Below, piece by piece: positions 34,515 through 43,706 of a DNA stretch of 64,000 nt. The notes under the pieces are model-generated. The model had not been told where the DNA came from and did no database searches. It was given only the letters and a program-made list of their open reading frames with translations. The stretch comes from Candidatus Thermodiscus eudorianus (GTDB taxonomy: Archaea; Thermoproteota; Thermoprotei_A; Sulfolobales; Acidilobaceae). The DNA lies in contig WAOW01000004.1 in assembly GCA_015521085.1 (NCBI GenBank), positions 1-64,000 on the forward strand. Reading direction: 5' to 3'. Within the stretch, counting starts at the first letter, position 1. Each line of letters opens with the position of its first letter. The translations under genes were made by a program, and so were the position numbers.

Positions 34515-37166
34515 ATGCAGCGAGCACTGCTAAGCGACGACTATACACTGGAGAAGTTGCAGCCCTTTACGAGGGAGTGGTTTAAACGCAAGTACTCCTC
34601 CCTGACCCTCCCCCAGCGACTTGCTATACCCCTCATAAAGGATGGACACAATGTACTTATATCGAGTCCCACGGGAACGGGTAAGACGCTCGCTGCATTC
34701 ACTGCCATAATAGACGAACTCTTCAAGCTATCCCTCTCAGGGAGCCTGGAGGATAAGATATACGCGGTCTACGTCTCTCCCCTGAGAGCGCTGAACAACG
34801 ACATGTACAGGAACTTGATAGTGCCTATCAAGGAGATCGCAGAGATAGCCAGGGAGAGCGGATATGACCTAGGCGAGATCAGGGTCATGGTCAGGACTAG
34901 CGATACCCCACCTAGTGTGAAGCAGAAGATGGTCCGGAAGCCCCCGCACATCCTCATCACGACCCCAGAGAGCCTCTCTATAGCCCTTGTGGCTCCAAAG
35001 TTCAGGGAACGCCTAGCGACGGCTCGATGGATTATAGTAGACGAGATACACGAGGTGGCCTCCAGCAAGAGGGGCTCGCATCTAGCCCTCAGCATAGAAA
35101 GGCTGGACTACCTAGTCAAGGAGAAAGGAGGGAGACTACAGCGTATAGGGATGTCGGCGACCATAGCGCCCCTAGACGAGGTGGCTAGATTCCTAGCCGG
35201 GTATAATGATGATGGGACTCCGCGCGAGGTCAAGATAGTCGACGCGCGTTTCGCGAAGCCCATCGACATACGTGTATTGACCCCGAAGGTCGACCTCATA
35301 AACGATCCAGCCAACGTCGTTAACGACGCTATCTACAGGCTTCTGATAGACCTGGTGAAGCAGCACCGCACGACTCTCGTATTCACTAATACGCGGAGCG
35401 CCACGGAGCGCGTAGTCTACAAGCTACGCAGTATCCTCGGCAGCGAAGGGTTCTTCGATGCAGACATGATAGAGGCGCACCATTCAAGCCTATCCCGGAG
35501 GGTGAGGCTCGAAGTCGAGGAGAAGCTTAAGAGGGGCGAGTTGAAGGTAGTTGTATCGAGCACAAGCCTGGAACTAGGGATAGACATAGGCTACATAGAC
35601 CTAGTCGTGCTACTCAGTAGCCCGAAGAGCGTTAGCAGGCTCCTCCAGAGGATTGGCAGGGCTGGCCACCACATAAAGGCCGTTAGCAAGGGGAGGATTA
35701 TCGTAGTTGATAGAGACGACCTCCTGGAGTGCACTGTTCTGGCCAAGTCTGCCATGGAGAGGTTTATCGACAAGGTTAGAATCCCATGTTGCCCGCTAGA
35801 TGTACTGGCCCAGCACCTGGTCGGGATGAGCATAGAGAGGAAATGGAGCGTCGAGGAAGCCTACAAGCTGGTCAAGAGGAGTTACCCCTTCCACAACCTC
35901 TCCTTCGAAGACTTCAAGTCGGTACTGGAGTACCTGGCCGGAAGGTACGGGCTAGAGGAGGAGCGCGTCTACGCCAAGCTCTGGTATGACGAGGAAGAAG
36001 GCGTATTCGGGCGCAAGAGGAGTGCCAGGATGATATACCAGCTGAACACAGGGACTATACCCGACGAGGCCGATGTGAAGGTTGTGACGGTCGACGGAAA
36101 ATACGTGGGCAATGTTGAAGAGGAGTTCGCAGAGGTATTGGTGCCTGGAGACGTCTTCGTACTCTCCGGGAGAACCTTCAAGTTCGTCAAAAGCGATGGG
36201 ACGAAGATCGTAGTTGAGCCCGCGAAGGACGCTAGGCCCACAGTGCCGAGCTGGTTCAGCGAGATGCTCCCGTTAAGCTTCGACAGCGCGTTGCGGGTGG
36301 GCGAATTCAGGAGGAGGATCTGGGAGTTATTGAAGAGGGGGGACTATGATACTGCGAAGAGGGTTCTTGTAGAGGAGTATCTCCTAGAGGATCATGCGGC
36401 GAGCGTGATATTGGAGTATATATCGCTGCAGGACCGGTACGTTGGGGTCGTGCCCTCGGATAAACTCTTGCTGGTAGAATACTTCCCCGACGAGGAAAAG
36501 GGATACTGGAGTATCGTATTCCACACACTCTACGGTAGAAGGGTCAATGACGCTCTCTCACGACTGTTTGCAAGCAAGCTCTCAGACATCGTGGATCTGC
36601 CCGTTAGGATAACTGTTAGTGACAACGGGTTCATGCTGACACTGAAGAAGAAGCCGTCTAAGAAGCTACTCCGAGAGCTGCTGGAGCTCACACTCTCATC
36701 GGATCCGCGCGAGGTCCTCAAGAAAGTGATATCGAGGACAGAGCTTATGAAGAGGCGGTTCCGTCATGTTGCTCAGAGGAGCTTCATGATACTTAGAAGG
36801 TATAAGGGGAGGGAGCGCTCCCCGGAGAGGTTACAGCTCAGTGCACAGCACATCCTAAAGATACTCCTAGACGCGTTCCCAGAGCACCCAATAGTAAGGG
36901 AGACCTATAGGGAGATACTCGAAGACTACATGGATATAAAGAACGCTGAAAGGGTTCTCGAATGGCTGAAGACAGGCGAGGTCAAAGTAGAGATAAAGGG
37001 GCCTCTGAGCTATCCCTCTCCATTCGCTCACTCGCTAGTGGTGAGGGGGTACAGTGATATTGTATTGATGGAGGATAGGAAGAAGATCCTAGCCTTGCTC
37101 CACAAGAGGATCCTAGAGTACCTAGGCGGCGATGGCGCTAGTGGCTCGTCTGCAGTGACAGTATGA
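34515..37166 (+). CDS. lhr: Lhr-type ATP-dependent helicase
   Basis: An 883-aa superfamily 2 helicase of the Lhr family, 3'-to-5' DNA or hybrid unwinding enzymes linked to repair. Walker A SSPTGTGKT lies near 50-58, the DEIH box in VDEIHEVASSKRGSHL near 175, motif III in IGMSATIAP, and motif VI in QRIGRAGHH near 380. A winged helix and the large Lhr 'domain 4' fill 400-860. Its 3' end overlaps the convergent HTH-CBS gene by 29 bp, the largest such overlap in the window. Confidence 0.92.
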   Translation: MQRALLSDDYTLEKLQPFTREWFKRKYSSLTLPQRLAIPLIKDGHNVLISSPTGTGKTLAAFTAIIDELFKLSLSGSLEDKIYAVYVSPLRALNNDMYRNLIVPIKEIAEIARESGYDLGEIRVMVRTSDTPPSVKQKMVRKPPHILITTPESLSIALVAPKFRERLATARWIIVDEIHEVASSKRGSHLALSIERLDYLVKEKGGRLQRIGMSATIAPLDEVARFLAGYNDDGTPREVKIVDARFAKPIDIRVLTPKVDLINDPANVVNDAIYRLLIDLVKQHRTTLVFTNTRSATERVVYKLRSILGSEGFFDADMIEAHHSSLSRRVRLEVEEKLKRGELKVVVSSTSLELGIDIGYIDLVVLLSSPKSVSRLLQRIGRAGHHIKAVSKGRIIVVDRDDLLECTVLAKSAMERFIDKVRIPCCPLDVLAQHLVGMSIERKWSVEEAYKLVKRSYPFHNLSFEDFKSVLEYLAGRYGLEEERVYAKLWYDEEEGVFGRKRSARMIYQLNTGTIPDEADVKVVTVDGKYVGNVEEEFAEVLVPGDVFVLSGRTFKFVKSDGTKIVVEPAKDARPTVPSWFSEMLPLSFDSALRVGEFRRRIWELLKRGDYDTAKRVLVEEYLLEDHAASVILEYISLQDRYVGVVPSDKLLLVEYFPDEEKGYWSIVFHTLYGRRVNDALSRLFASKLSDIVDLPVRITVSDNGFMLTLKKKPSKKLLRELLELTLSSDPREVLKKVISRTELMKRRFRHVAQRSFMILRRYKGRERSPERLQLSAQHILKILLDAFPEHPIVRETYREILEDYMDIKNAERVLEWLKTGEVKVEIKGPLSYPSPFAHSLVVRGYSDIVLMEDRKKILALLHKRILEYLGGDGASGSSAVTV

Positions 37167-38049
37167 ACCGGAGTATATCGGTTCGAGTCACTATGCCGAC
37201 CGGGTTACCTGCATTGTCTATAACCAGTAGCCGTCCCACGCCGTAGACGTCCATCAGCTTCATCGCTTCAATTATGGTTTCATGCTCGTTTATCGTGAAC
37301 ACGTTCCTCCTCATATACCTGGATACAGGCGCGTCTAGATCCCCTCCCGTACCCACGATCATTGATATATCTGTTGTCGTGAGGAACCCCACTACCTTGT
37401 TGTCGCGGTCAACTACAGGCGCCCCCCTTATCCGCTTCTCATAGAGTAGCTTGGCCGCGTCCCTAACGCTCATCGACTCCGATATAGTGTGTAGCCTCCT
37501 CGTGGCTACGCGGCCCACCAGCTCGTCTGGTATAATCACGAGCTTGTCGATATCAATAGATACCTCGCCCCCCTGGGGGTTCACCTTACTCACGATCCCC
37601 TCTACGATGAGCTTGCCCGCGGGGCCGCTCTCGACCCTAACCTTGTCACCCACCCGGATTACGCTTATATCGCCTCCCACCCTGGCCAGCGCTCTGGGCT
37701 TCTCCGGGCGGAAGATGTTTATGATCTCCATGTGGATAGCCGGTAGTCTCTTCACGCCATCCTCCTTATATACAAGCATGTACCCGTAGCCTAGGTGCGT
37801 ATAAGTTGCTGGGGTGCCGAGTACCTCGTAGGCTTTAAGTGTAGGCGCGTAGCCGCCCGCGGGCCCGGTCCTGCTCTCTACCAGACCCATGTTTTTGAGC
37901 ATCATTATCACGTTCCTGACAGTCCCCTCGTCTTTGTTGAGTAGCTTGGCTACCTCCTTACTCTTAACCATCCCCTTCCTTCCCTTCTTCTCGTAGAGTT
38001 CTACTAGCACGTTCAGTATGGCTTTCTGTGTTTCCGTCAATACAACCAT
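37138..38049 (-). CDS. Winged-helix regulator with paired CBS domains
   Basis: A 303-aa protein: an N-terminal winged helix (about 5-65: SKEVAKLLNKDEGTVRNVIMMLKNMGLVESR), a middle beta domain (about 85-185) and two C-terminal CBS motifs (about 190-300) with IRGAPVVDRDNKVVGFLTTTD and GVGRLLVIDNAGNPVGIVTRTD. CBS pairs usually sense adenine nucleotides or SAM. It is probably a metabolite-responsive transcription regulator; targets unknown. Confidence 0.85.
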   Translation of the reverse strand: MVVLTETQKAILNVLVELYEKKGRKGMVKSKEVAKLLNKDEGTVRNVIMMLKNMGLVESRTGPAGGYAPTLKAYEVLGTPATYTHLGYGYMLVYKEDGVKRLPAIHMEIINIFRPEKPRALARVGGDISVIRVGDKVRVESGPAGKLIVEGIVSKVNPQGGEVSIDIDKLVIIPDELVGRVATRRLHTISESMSVRDAAKLLYEKRIRGAPVVDRDNKVVGFLTTTDISMIVGTGGDLDAPVSRYMRRNVFTINEHETIIEAMKLMDVYGVGRLLVIDNAGNPVGIVTRTDILRFILSLQTSH

Positions 38050-38166
38050 TATTTAACCGCCGGAGAGTCGATTGTCATATGTTGTGGTATATAAAAATGT
38101 GAAGATAATAGCGACCGGTACCCGGGATCATATTTCTCTAAAAAACTATTTCCAAGGAGGCACGTG

Positions 38167-38913
38167 TTATTTCTTCTTAGCCTTTCGTCCCCCAGCGAGT
38201 ATATGCCTCAAGTTATTCCTCCTGACGCCGAAGACCCCCGTGGCTATCTTCTCTATATAGGAATCGTCCGGTATAGAGCCCTGCAGATCTGAGAACGCGA
38301 GGGCTGATGCCTGCTTTAACGCCTCCTTCGTTATCCTATCCCTAACCTCCCCCCGGTAGATCGAAGCGGCTACCTTGAATGCTATATAGAATCTAGCGTA
38401 CTTCACGGCTATCCTCTCCTTCTCGGGGAACGCCTTGGTGAACGCCTTGAGTAGCTCTGCCAGCGCTTTTTCATCGCTGAACCCGAAGTATATCTCGGTG
38501 AATTTCAACCTGAACATCCTGGCTACCGTGTTGTCGTCGAGCCTCCCGCCCATTAGGGCTACTATCTTGTCCTTGGCTTTCTCGGGTTCCTCGGATAACA
38601 GTATCTTTATCGCCTTGTCGTATCTTATTTCGTTCGGGAATAGAGCGTCGAAGAGCTTGGGGTATAGTTCCTCCAGGCCCATACCGTATTTGCCGACTAT
38701 GTAGAGGCTGGTCATCTCTTTGTCGTAGAGGTCTTCGGGGGTGCTTGCCCCCTTTAGCGGGGTTATCTTTTCTTCGGCGTAGGCCTGTTTTAACAGGTCT
38801 ATTACCCGCTCCCTGGTTAGGTTCTCGTTACTCTCCCAGGAGTCTATGATCCTATTCCATAGATCCATTAGTACGGAGAGCCTTCTCTGCACGTCCCTAC
38901 TCTTTTCAACCAT
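38167..38913 (-). CDS. Helical conserved crenarchaeal protein (DUF2192-like)
   Basis: About 248 aa, nearly all helical, with a basic Gly/Lys-rich tail (ILAGGRKAKKK). It resembles a crenarchaea-only family I recall as DUF2192, an assignment I hold loosely. The C-terminal part (SDLQGSIPDDSYIEKIATGVFGVRRNNLRHIL) looks like a nucleic-acid-binding helical domain. The frame extends to 38979, but ATG 38913 fits a leaderless start from the TATA box at 38937-38948. Confidence 0.7.
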   Translation of the reverse strand: MVEKSRDVQRRLSVLMDLWNRIIDSWESNENLTRERVIDLLKQAYAEEKITPLKGASTPEDLYDKEMTSLYIVGKYGMGLEELYPKLFDALFPNEIRYDKAIKILLSEEPEKAKDKIVALMGGRLDDNTVARMFRLKFTEIYFGFSDEKALAELLKAFTKAFPEKERIAVKYARFYIAFKVAASIYRGEVRDRITKEALKQASALAFSDLQGSIPDDSYIEKIATGVFGVRRNNLRHILAGGRKAKKK

Positions 38914-38936
38914 CCCATACACCTTATTTTTAATAT

Positions 38937-38948
38937 GATATTTATATT
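38937..38948 (-). promoter_or_regulatory. TATA box of the DUF2192-like gene
   Basis: The minus strand reads AATATAAATATC, centred ~27-30 bp before ATG 38913, inside a long A/T-rich stretch. Confidence 0.45.
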
Positions 38949-39027
38949 GTTGTCCACTGTCGGTACCTATCCACCACACACATACGCTCCGCCGGCATTT
39001 AAATTAAAGGATGAAAGTGCCCTGCCG

Positions 39028-39037
39028 CCATATAAGC
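39028..39037 (+). promoter_or_regulatory. TATA box of the SpoIIM-like gene
   Basis: CCATATAAGC predicts initiation near 39059, leaving a ~23-nt leader with GAGGGTGGGG ahead of the TTG start. Confidence 0.4.
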
Positions 39038-39081
39038 TAGTATAGGACTCTAAAGCTTAACACTATAGAGGGTGGGGCCTA

Positions 39082-39705
39082 TTGCGCAGACCAGATAACA
39101 TAATAGATGACTACTTGCTCGACACGTCGATTAAGGTGAGGACGCTATCGCTAGTAGTACTCTTCGCAATTACAATGATACTCTCGACCCTATACTGGCC
39201 TGAGGTATCGTCAACCCCTATTGCGGAGTACGTCAAGCGGAGCTATAGCGATGTCGAGGAAAACGTTGACCTGTTTAGGGGCGCCACCTACTTGTTAATC
39301 CCCCTTTATATATTCGTCAGGAATCTACTAGTCGTGACCTTATCAACGATACTAAGCGTTACAGTGATCATTCCATTCGCTATAGTCGTGTTTAACGGGT
39401 CTATCATAGGGTTTGTTATCAGAAGGGCGCTGACAGAGGCTCCAATTATGCAGTCCACCAATCCAGGTCCTCTAGTGATAGCCTCGCTGTTACCCCACGG
39501 GTCCATAGAGATACCAGCTATAGCGATTGCGACATCAACAGCGTTCTACTTTGTAGATAAGTTAATGGGTAGAAGAGTGGAATTCTCTCGGGTAGCGAGG
39601 AGGAATCTATTGCTGGCGGGCTCGATACTGGTTTTCTCGGCCTTGGTTGAGGCGTTTATCACGCCGCTAGCAGTAATAATACTATTAATACTACAAATAA
39701 TATAA
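39082..39705 (+). CDS. SpoIIM/DUF95-type integral membrane protein
   Basis: A 207-aa protein with about five transmembrane helices. The block LLPHGSIEIPAIAIATS is the signature of the SpoIIM (stage II sporulation M-like) family, widespread in archaea that do not sporulate. TTG 39082 follows a GAGGGTGGGG site. The next gene, a secreted protein, begins 3 bp later, so both are probably made together. Confidence 0.8.
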   Translation: MRRPDNIIDDYLLDTSIKVRTLSLVVLFAITMILSTLYWPEVSSTPIAEYVKRSYSDVEENVDLFRGATYLLIPLYIFVRNLLVVTLSTILSVTVIIPFAIVVFNGSIIGFVIRRALTEAPIMQSTNPGPLVIASLLPHGSIEIPAIAIATSTAFYFVDKLMGRRVEFSRVARRNLLLAGSILVFSALVEAFITPLAVIILLILQII

Positions 39706-39708
39706 TAT

Positions 39709-40470
39709 ATGGTGTATGGTATGCATAAGGGTAGAACGCTCGCCCCAAGCTCAAATCCTTCCCTGAGACAACCAAATACGGGACCAGTCAATCGACATAG
39801 AACGTCCTCTATTGTATTATTATATATTATAGTATTAATTATATTTAATGGTGCCGGGGTCCACGCGCTTCAATGCACGGACAACAACATCATATACGAA
39901 GTCGATGAAAACATAACCCGTGGGACGCTGCTGTCAATAAACTGCTCGGCAGGCTACATAACACTGAAAATCCAATTCACCGGAGAATGCCCCAGGAAAG
40001 CCACAGTATCGATACCAGGCTCCCTCAATACAACGCTAATACCGATCCATGAGGCCACGGGAAACAAGTCTTGCACCGAAGAATTCACAACGAGGAAACT
40101 ATCCTTCATAAAACTCGAACCAGGAGAAAACATGACAATCCTCTTCCCGGGCCACGGCACGATAACAGTAAAGACAGCTAAAGCCGCAGAGGACGCCACC
40201 AGAGCTAGTAAACCTGTCGTCCACACCGAGAATGGCACGAATACGAGCGGCCGTAGAGTATATACACCAGAGGAACTCGATGAAAGTAGCAGTCAGGGCT
40301 TGATTAATAAAATGCCTAGTTGGTCAACTCCCCTAGTAGAGACTATAGCCATAGTGGTCTCAGCGAGCCTAACCATAGCATCCGCGGTGAAGGAGTATGG
40401 ATGGAATAGAAAAGGCGATAAGAGCCCTAGCAGAGGGGACCCCGGTACTAGTATTCGACAGCGACGATAG
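39709..40470 (+). CDS. Secreted, membrane-tethered protein of unknown function
   Basis: A 253-aa protein with a signal helix (SSIVLLYIIVLIIFNGAGVHA, about 34-54), an extracellular domain with four cysteines and many NxS/T sites, and a C-terminal helix (LVETIAIVVSASLTIASAV, about 212-230) with a basic cytoplasmic tail. No family recognised. The last 74 bp overlap ribB in another frame; GTG or ATG starts downstream of 39709 are possible. Confidence 0.65.
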   Translation: MVYGMHKGRTLAPSSNPSLRQPNTGPVNRHRTSSIVLLYIIVLIIFNGAGVHALQCTDNNIIYEVDENITRGTLLSINCSAGYITLKIQFTGECPRKATVSIPGSLNTTLIPIHEATGNKSCTEEFTTRKLSFIKLEPGENMTILFPGHGTITVKTAKAAEDATRASKPVVHTENGTNTSGRRVYTPEELDESSSQGLINKMPSWSTPLVETIAIVVSASLTIASAVKEYGWNRKGDKSPSRGDPGTSIRQRR

Positions 40471-41086
40471 AGAAGGAGAAGTTGACATGGTATTCCACGC
40501 CTCCCATGCAACGCCAGATAGAGTGTATAAGCTAAGAACTGAAGCCGGGGGATTAATCTGCTATGCAACGGATTGGAGGATTGCATCGGGTCTAGGGCTC
40601 ACGTGGGGAGACACGTTGATAGCGTTACACGACCCCCTACGCCCGCTTACGTTGAAGAGGCTGGGCTACGGTGACAGGCCCGCCTTCACCATCTGGGTGA
40701 ACCATATAGGAGTTAAAACAGGTATATCCGACGAGGACAGGGCCAGGACAATAAGAGAACTAGACAAGACAGTCTCATTGTATATCGAGAATGGCCCGGA
40801 GGAAGCCCGGGAGAAGTTCGTAAGCGAGTTCCAAGCCCCAGGCCACGTCCCTCTACTAGCTGGCAGACCGTTACGCGAGAGAAGAGGGCATACAGAGCTA
40901 AGCCTAGCCCTAGCGAGGCTAGCTAATCTAACACCAAGCGTATTCTTCGCCGAGATGCTAGACTACGGGAAGAGCATGAGCGTGGAAACCGCCACGAGAC
41001 TCGCAGAGAAAAATAAATGGCCAATCATAGACGGATTCACTATAATAGAGGCGTGCAGACGTGAAGAAGTGTGTTGGCGTGGTTGA
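40397..41086 (+). CDS. ribB: 3,4-dihydroxy-2-butanone 4-phosphate synthase
   Basis: A 229-aa RibB converting ribulose 5-phosphate to the four-carbon unit of lumazine. DSDDREGEVDMVF holds the Mg-binding acidic loop, EAGGLICYA, VKTGISDEDRARTI and RRGHTELSLALARLANL are conserved blocks. It starts inside the preceding gene and its end overlaps ribC by 26 bp, so the flavin genes are translationally linked. Confidence 0.93.
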   Translation: MDGIEKAIRALAEGTPVLVFDSDDREGEVDMVFHASHATPDRVYKLRTEAGGLICYATDWRIASGLGLTWGDTLIALHDPLRPLTLKRLGYGDRPAFTIWVNHIGVKTGISDEDRARTIRELDKTVSLYIENGPEEAREKFVSEFQAPGHVPLLAGRPLRERRGHTELSLALARLANLTPSVFFAEMLDYGKSMSVETATRLAEKNKWPIIDGFTIIEACRREEVCWRG

Positions 41087-41528
41087 CACTACCTTCGCCA
41101 GGGTCGACATGGGAGGAATAGCAGTGAGAACGATAGAGGAGAACCTCCCCGGCCACACGATTCTAAGACACACAGTCCCTGGGGTAAAGGACCTTCCAGG
41201 AGCCGCCAAGAGACTCCTAGATCAGGGATGCGAGGGGGTAATCACCCTGGGATGGATAGGATCAAGGGAGGCCGACAAGCTATCGTACCTCGCCGCTAGC
41301 ATAGGCTTGATACTAGTAGAGGTGCTCACTGGAAAGATAGTCATAGATGTGACCGTGCATGAAGACGAGGCACCTGGAGACCCGGAGAAGCTGAAAGCGA
41401 TAGCTGTAGACAGAACCAGGAAGCATGCCCTGAACCTAGTCCGCCTGCTAAGGGAGGGCCCCCAGGCTCTGGTAAGGTACGCAGGCCAAGGGCTACGACA
41501 GGGCTATCCTGACGCGGGCCCCCTCTGA
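41061..41528 (+). CDS. ribC: Riboflavin synthase, archaeal type
   Basis: A 155-aa archaeal riboflavin synthase, homologous to lumazine synthase instead of bacterial RibE. VGVVDTTFARVDMGG and HTVPGVKDLPGAAKRLLDQGCEGVITLGW match the family, with VDVTVHEDEAPGDPEKL near the C-terminal half. It dismutates two lumazines to riboflavin. GTG 41061 lies inside ribB. The 3' end overlaps the convergent coiled-coil gene by 25 bp. Confidence 0.93.
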   Translation: MKKCVGVVDTTFARVDMGGIAVRTIEENLPGHTILRHTVPGVKDLPGAAKRLLDQGCEGVITLGWIGSREADKLSYLAASIGLILVEVLTGKIVIDVTVHEDEAPGDPEKLKAIAVDRTRKHALNLVRLLREGPQALVRYAGQGLRQGYPDAGPL

Positions 41529-42277
41529 CTCCTACTGGGAATGCGTACGACCCAGGACCCTAGATCCCTATCATAATAGGCCAACCCGCTTCTCAGAAGC
41601 ACCTGGAAAAGCCTCCTAGCCTGTTCTCCCAGCTTCGTTGTTAGAAGCTTCTCCACCTCGTCCGGATCGCTTATACCCAACCTAGAGACGAGGTTGACGA
41701 ACTCCTCCCAGTATTCCGGGTCGACCCCCACGGTCTCGCCTGCACCCGATATGACAATAGCTCCCTCCCTCTCCAGCTTCTGGAAGAGCCTGTTAGGCGC
41801 CTTCATCCAGGCAACGTCACTATAGAACACGACCTTCTGCTCCTTCAACCTATCTATAGCAGAAGGCCTCTTCTGCCTCTGTTGCCTCTCATAGCGTTCA
41901 TAGGATCTAGGCCTCTCCACGTACTCTTCCCTCCTCTGCTCTTGATCCTCTCTAGCCTCAAGCAGCTCGATAACCTCTCCGAGCCGGCGGTAGATCTCGT
42001 CTATCTTCCCAGTGTAGGGGTTCAGTATATCTTCGATTCTCCTCTCAAGCCTCTTGGCGATGAGCTCTGAGAGCTCTTTGATGTCAAGCGGAGATCTAGG
42101 CACTTCTACCTCGTGCTCTCCCCCCGATAAGACCTCTGCTATGAGAGCTCTCACGAAATCGCTAGCCAGGTTGTAACCCTTCTTCTCGGCTAGAGCCTCC
42201 AGGGCTAGGTACTGGGACTTAGTCAACTCTATTCTCAGTACTATCTTCTCCTCATCCTCCAATACAAGCGTCCCCAT
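41504..42277 (-). CDS. RHH-like, coiled-coil protein in the riboflavin cluster
   Basis: A 257-aa protein without a family I recognise. Residues ~10-50 (IVLRIELTKSQYLALEALAEKKGYNLASDFVRALIAEVL) resemble a ribbon-helix-helix DNA-binding domain; 65-140 form a charged coiled coil (SELIAKRLERRIEDIL to ERYERQQRQK); the C-terminal ~110 residues look like a winged helix. It lies after gch3 on the minus strand, 23 bp from it. A regulator or architectural DNA-binding protein is plausible; it lacks the PRC barrel expected of CdvA. Confidence 0.7.
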   Translation of the reverse strand: MGTLVLEDEEKIVLRIELTKSQYLALEALAEKKGYNLASDFVRALIAEVLSGGEHEVEVPRSPLDIKELSELIAKRLERRIEDILNPYTGKIDEIYRRLGEVIELLEAREDQEQRREEYVERPRSYERYERQQRQKRPSAIDRLKEQKVVFYSDVAWMKAPNRLFQKLEREGAIVISGAGETVGVDPEYWEEFVNLVSRLGISDPDEVEKLLTTKLGEQARRLFQVLLRSGLAYYDRDLGSWVVRIPSRSQRGPASG

Positions 42278-42300
42278 GGAAACAGGGTGTAATCTCGGGG

Positions 42301-43023
42301 TTATGTTTCATAATGAGCCCCCTCCACACGTATCCTATCCCCTGCCTTGCCTGTCCTTATGTCGTGAAGCGCCTTTGCAGCGTGTTTCAACGCCTCTCTA
42401 GCAGTCGGTGCTATCCCGACGCCGGCTTTAAGATCGTGGACGACGACTAGCTCCTCGACGATGGACTTGAACCCGGTGAATGGGAGGAGTACTAGAATGT
42501 TGTCACCGCCCAGGTACTGTGCTACAGCCCCACGATAGTGCGCCCTCGTCTCTATCTCCGAGATAACGTGGAGAACGGTGTTGTATGTGGTTAGTAGCCC
42601 CAAGCGGCGCGTCATCACAGTTATCCCGTTAAGGTCGAAATGGCCGGCGACTACGATCTCGTTATCCCCGCATTCGTCGAGAACAAACTCCTCGCCCTCT
42701 TTTATGCGGGTCCAAGCGTTCTCCATAGCCTCTACAGGGGTCGAGCCGCACGAGGCGGCGAGCCTCACAGGCACTGGGGAGATCTCGCGGGCCTTATCGT
42801 AGAGCCTCTTCAATCCTTCATCAGAGACATTGGAAGCCGCCACTGCCATATAGTCATAGCGCAGCGGCAGGATGAATCCCCCGTAATCTGCTATCACTTG
42901 TTGCAGGCTCGAATAGAGCGTTGACTGGACTATCTGCAGTCTCCACTCCCTGTCATCTCCGATGGCCTCAGTCCACTCCCTGTAGCCGACTAGTTCGAGC
43001 ACCGCCATCCTGATCCTGGCCAT
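42301..43023 (-). CDS. gch3: GTP cyclohydrolase III (ArfA)
   Basis: A 240-aa archaeal GTP cyclohydrolase III, which opens the GTP ring to the formamidopyrimidine FAPy, first step of archaeal riboflavin and F420 synthesis. It resembles MJ0145: VLELVGYREWTEAIGDDREWRLQIVQSTLY, HFDLNGITVMTRRLGLLTTYN, YLGGDNILVLLPF and KAGVGIAPTAREALKHA, with the GGDN motif shared with diguanylate cyclase folds. Its product is the substrate of ArfB. Confidence 0.9.
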   Translation of the reverse strand: MARIRMAVLELVGYREWTEAIGDDREWRLQIVQSTLYSSLQQVIADYGGFILPLRYDYMAVAASNVSDEGLKRLYDKAREISPVPVRLAASCGSTPVEAMENAWTRIKEGEEFVLDECGDNEIVVAGHFDLNGITVMTRRLGLLTTYNTVLHVISEIETRAHYRGAVAQYLGGDNILVLLPFTGFKSIVEELVVVHDLKAGVGIAPTAREALKHAAKALHDIRTGKAGDRIRVEGAHYET

Positions 43024-43062
43024 TTTCCACGCACCCGTCTCCTAGAGATAGGCATCTTTGGC

Positions 43063-43533
43063 CTACTCGACCTCGATCATCTCACCGTTATACGTGGCCT
43101 CCTCTGCAAGCTTCATCCTCCTAGCCAGCTTGACAGCAGCTTCCACGGCCCTTCTAGCGTATTCCTCGGCTCTCTCAAGGGCCTGCATCCTAGTTGCTCC
43201 AGGGCCGATGACTCCAAGTGACACGGGCTTCCCATGCTCGACTCCGAGGTCCACGATCTTCCTTGCGGCCTGGTGGGCTACTACCTCGTCATGCTCGGTT
43301 TCCCCCTCAATAACCGCTCCAAGGGCGACGATGGCATCGACATAGTCCTTGCCTATGATCGAGGATACCCCGTATGGGATATCGAAGGTACCAGGTACTT
43401 TGAAGACGATTGCGACCTCAGCGCCAAGGAACTTGGCATGGCTAATGGCTTTCTCTAACATTAGCCGTGTGACGTCGTAGTTGAACTCAGCAACCACTAT
43501 GCCGAGGCGTATTCTAGCCAACTCTCTCCACAC
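43063..43533 (-). CDS. ribH: 6,7-dimethyl-8-ribityllumazine synthase
   Basis: A 156-aa lumazine synthase. [16 protein letters not shown] binds the pyrimidine, [14 protein letters not shown] and [23 protein letters not shown] hold the phosphate- and catalytic His-containing loops, and [19 protein letters not shown] is the closing block. It joins the RibB product to the ribityl-aminouracil. It lies 39 bp upstream of gch3 on the same strand. Confidence 0.95.
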   Translation of the reverse strand: MWRELARIRLGIVVAEFNYDVTRLMLEKAISHAKFLGAEVAIVFKVPGTFDIPYGVSSIIGKDYVDAIVALGAVIEGETEHDEVVAHQAARKIVDLGVEHGKPVSLGVIGPGATRMQALERAEEYARRAVEAAVKLARRMKLAEEATYNGEMIEVE

Positions 43534-43706
43534 CAGCGCTAGAATCCCCTAATAAGGAATATATCATTATTATACTAGGCAGAGAGACGGGCTATGAGGT
43601 GGCATAGCAGGGCCGAGGCTATTGTATGACGACGCCGCGCGGGCCCGAGCCCCTTATTCCAAAGATTTATCTACCCCACGACACCATTAGAGACAGGGTG
43701 TCGACG

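Noticed and set aside
41504-42277. Coiled-coil protein as the missing CdvA
   Set aside because: It has an RHH-like N-terminus and a winged-helix-like C-terminus, without the PRC-barrel and ESCRT-binding tail of CdvA.
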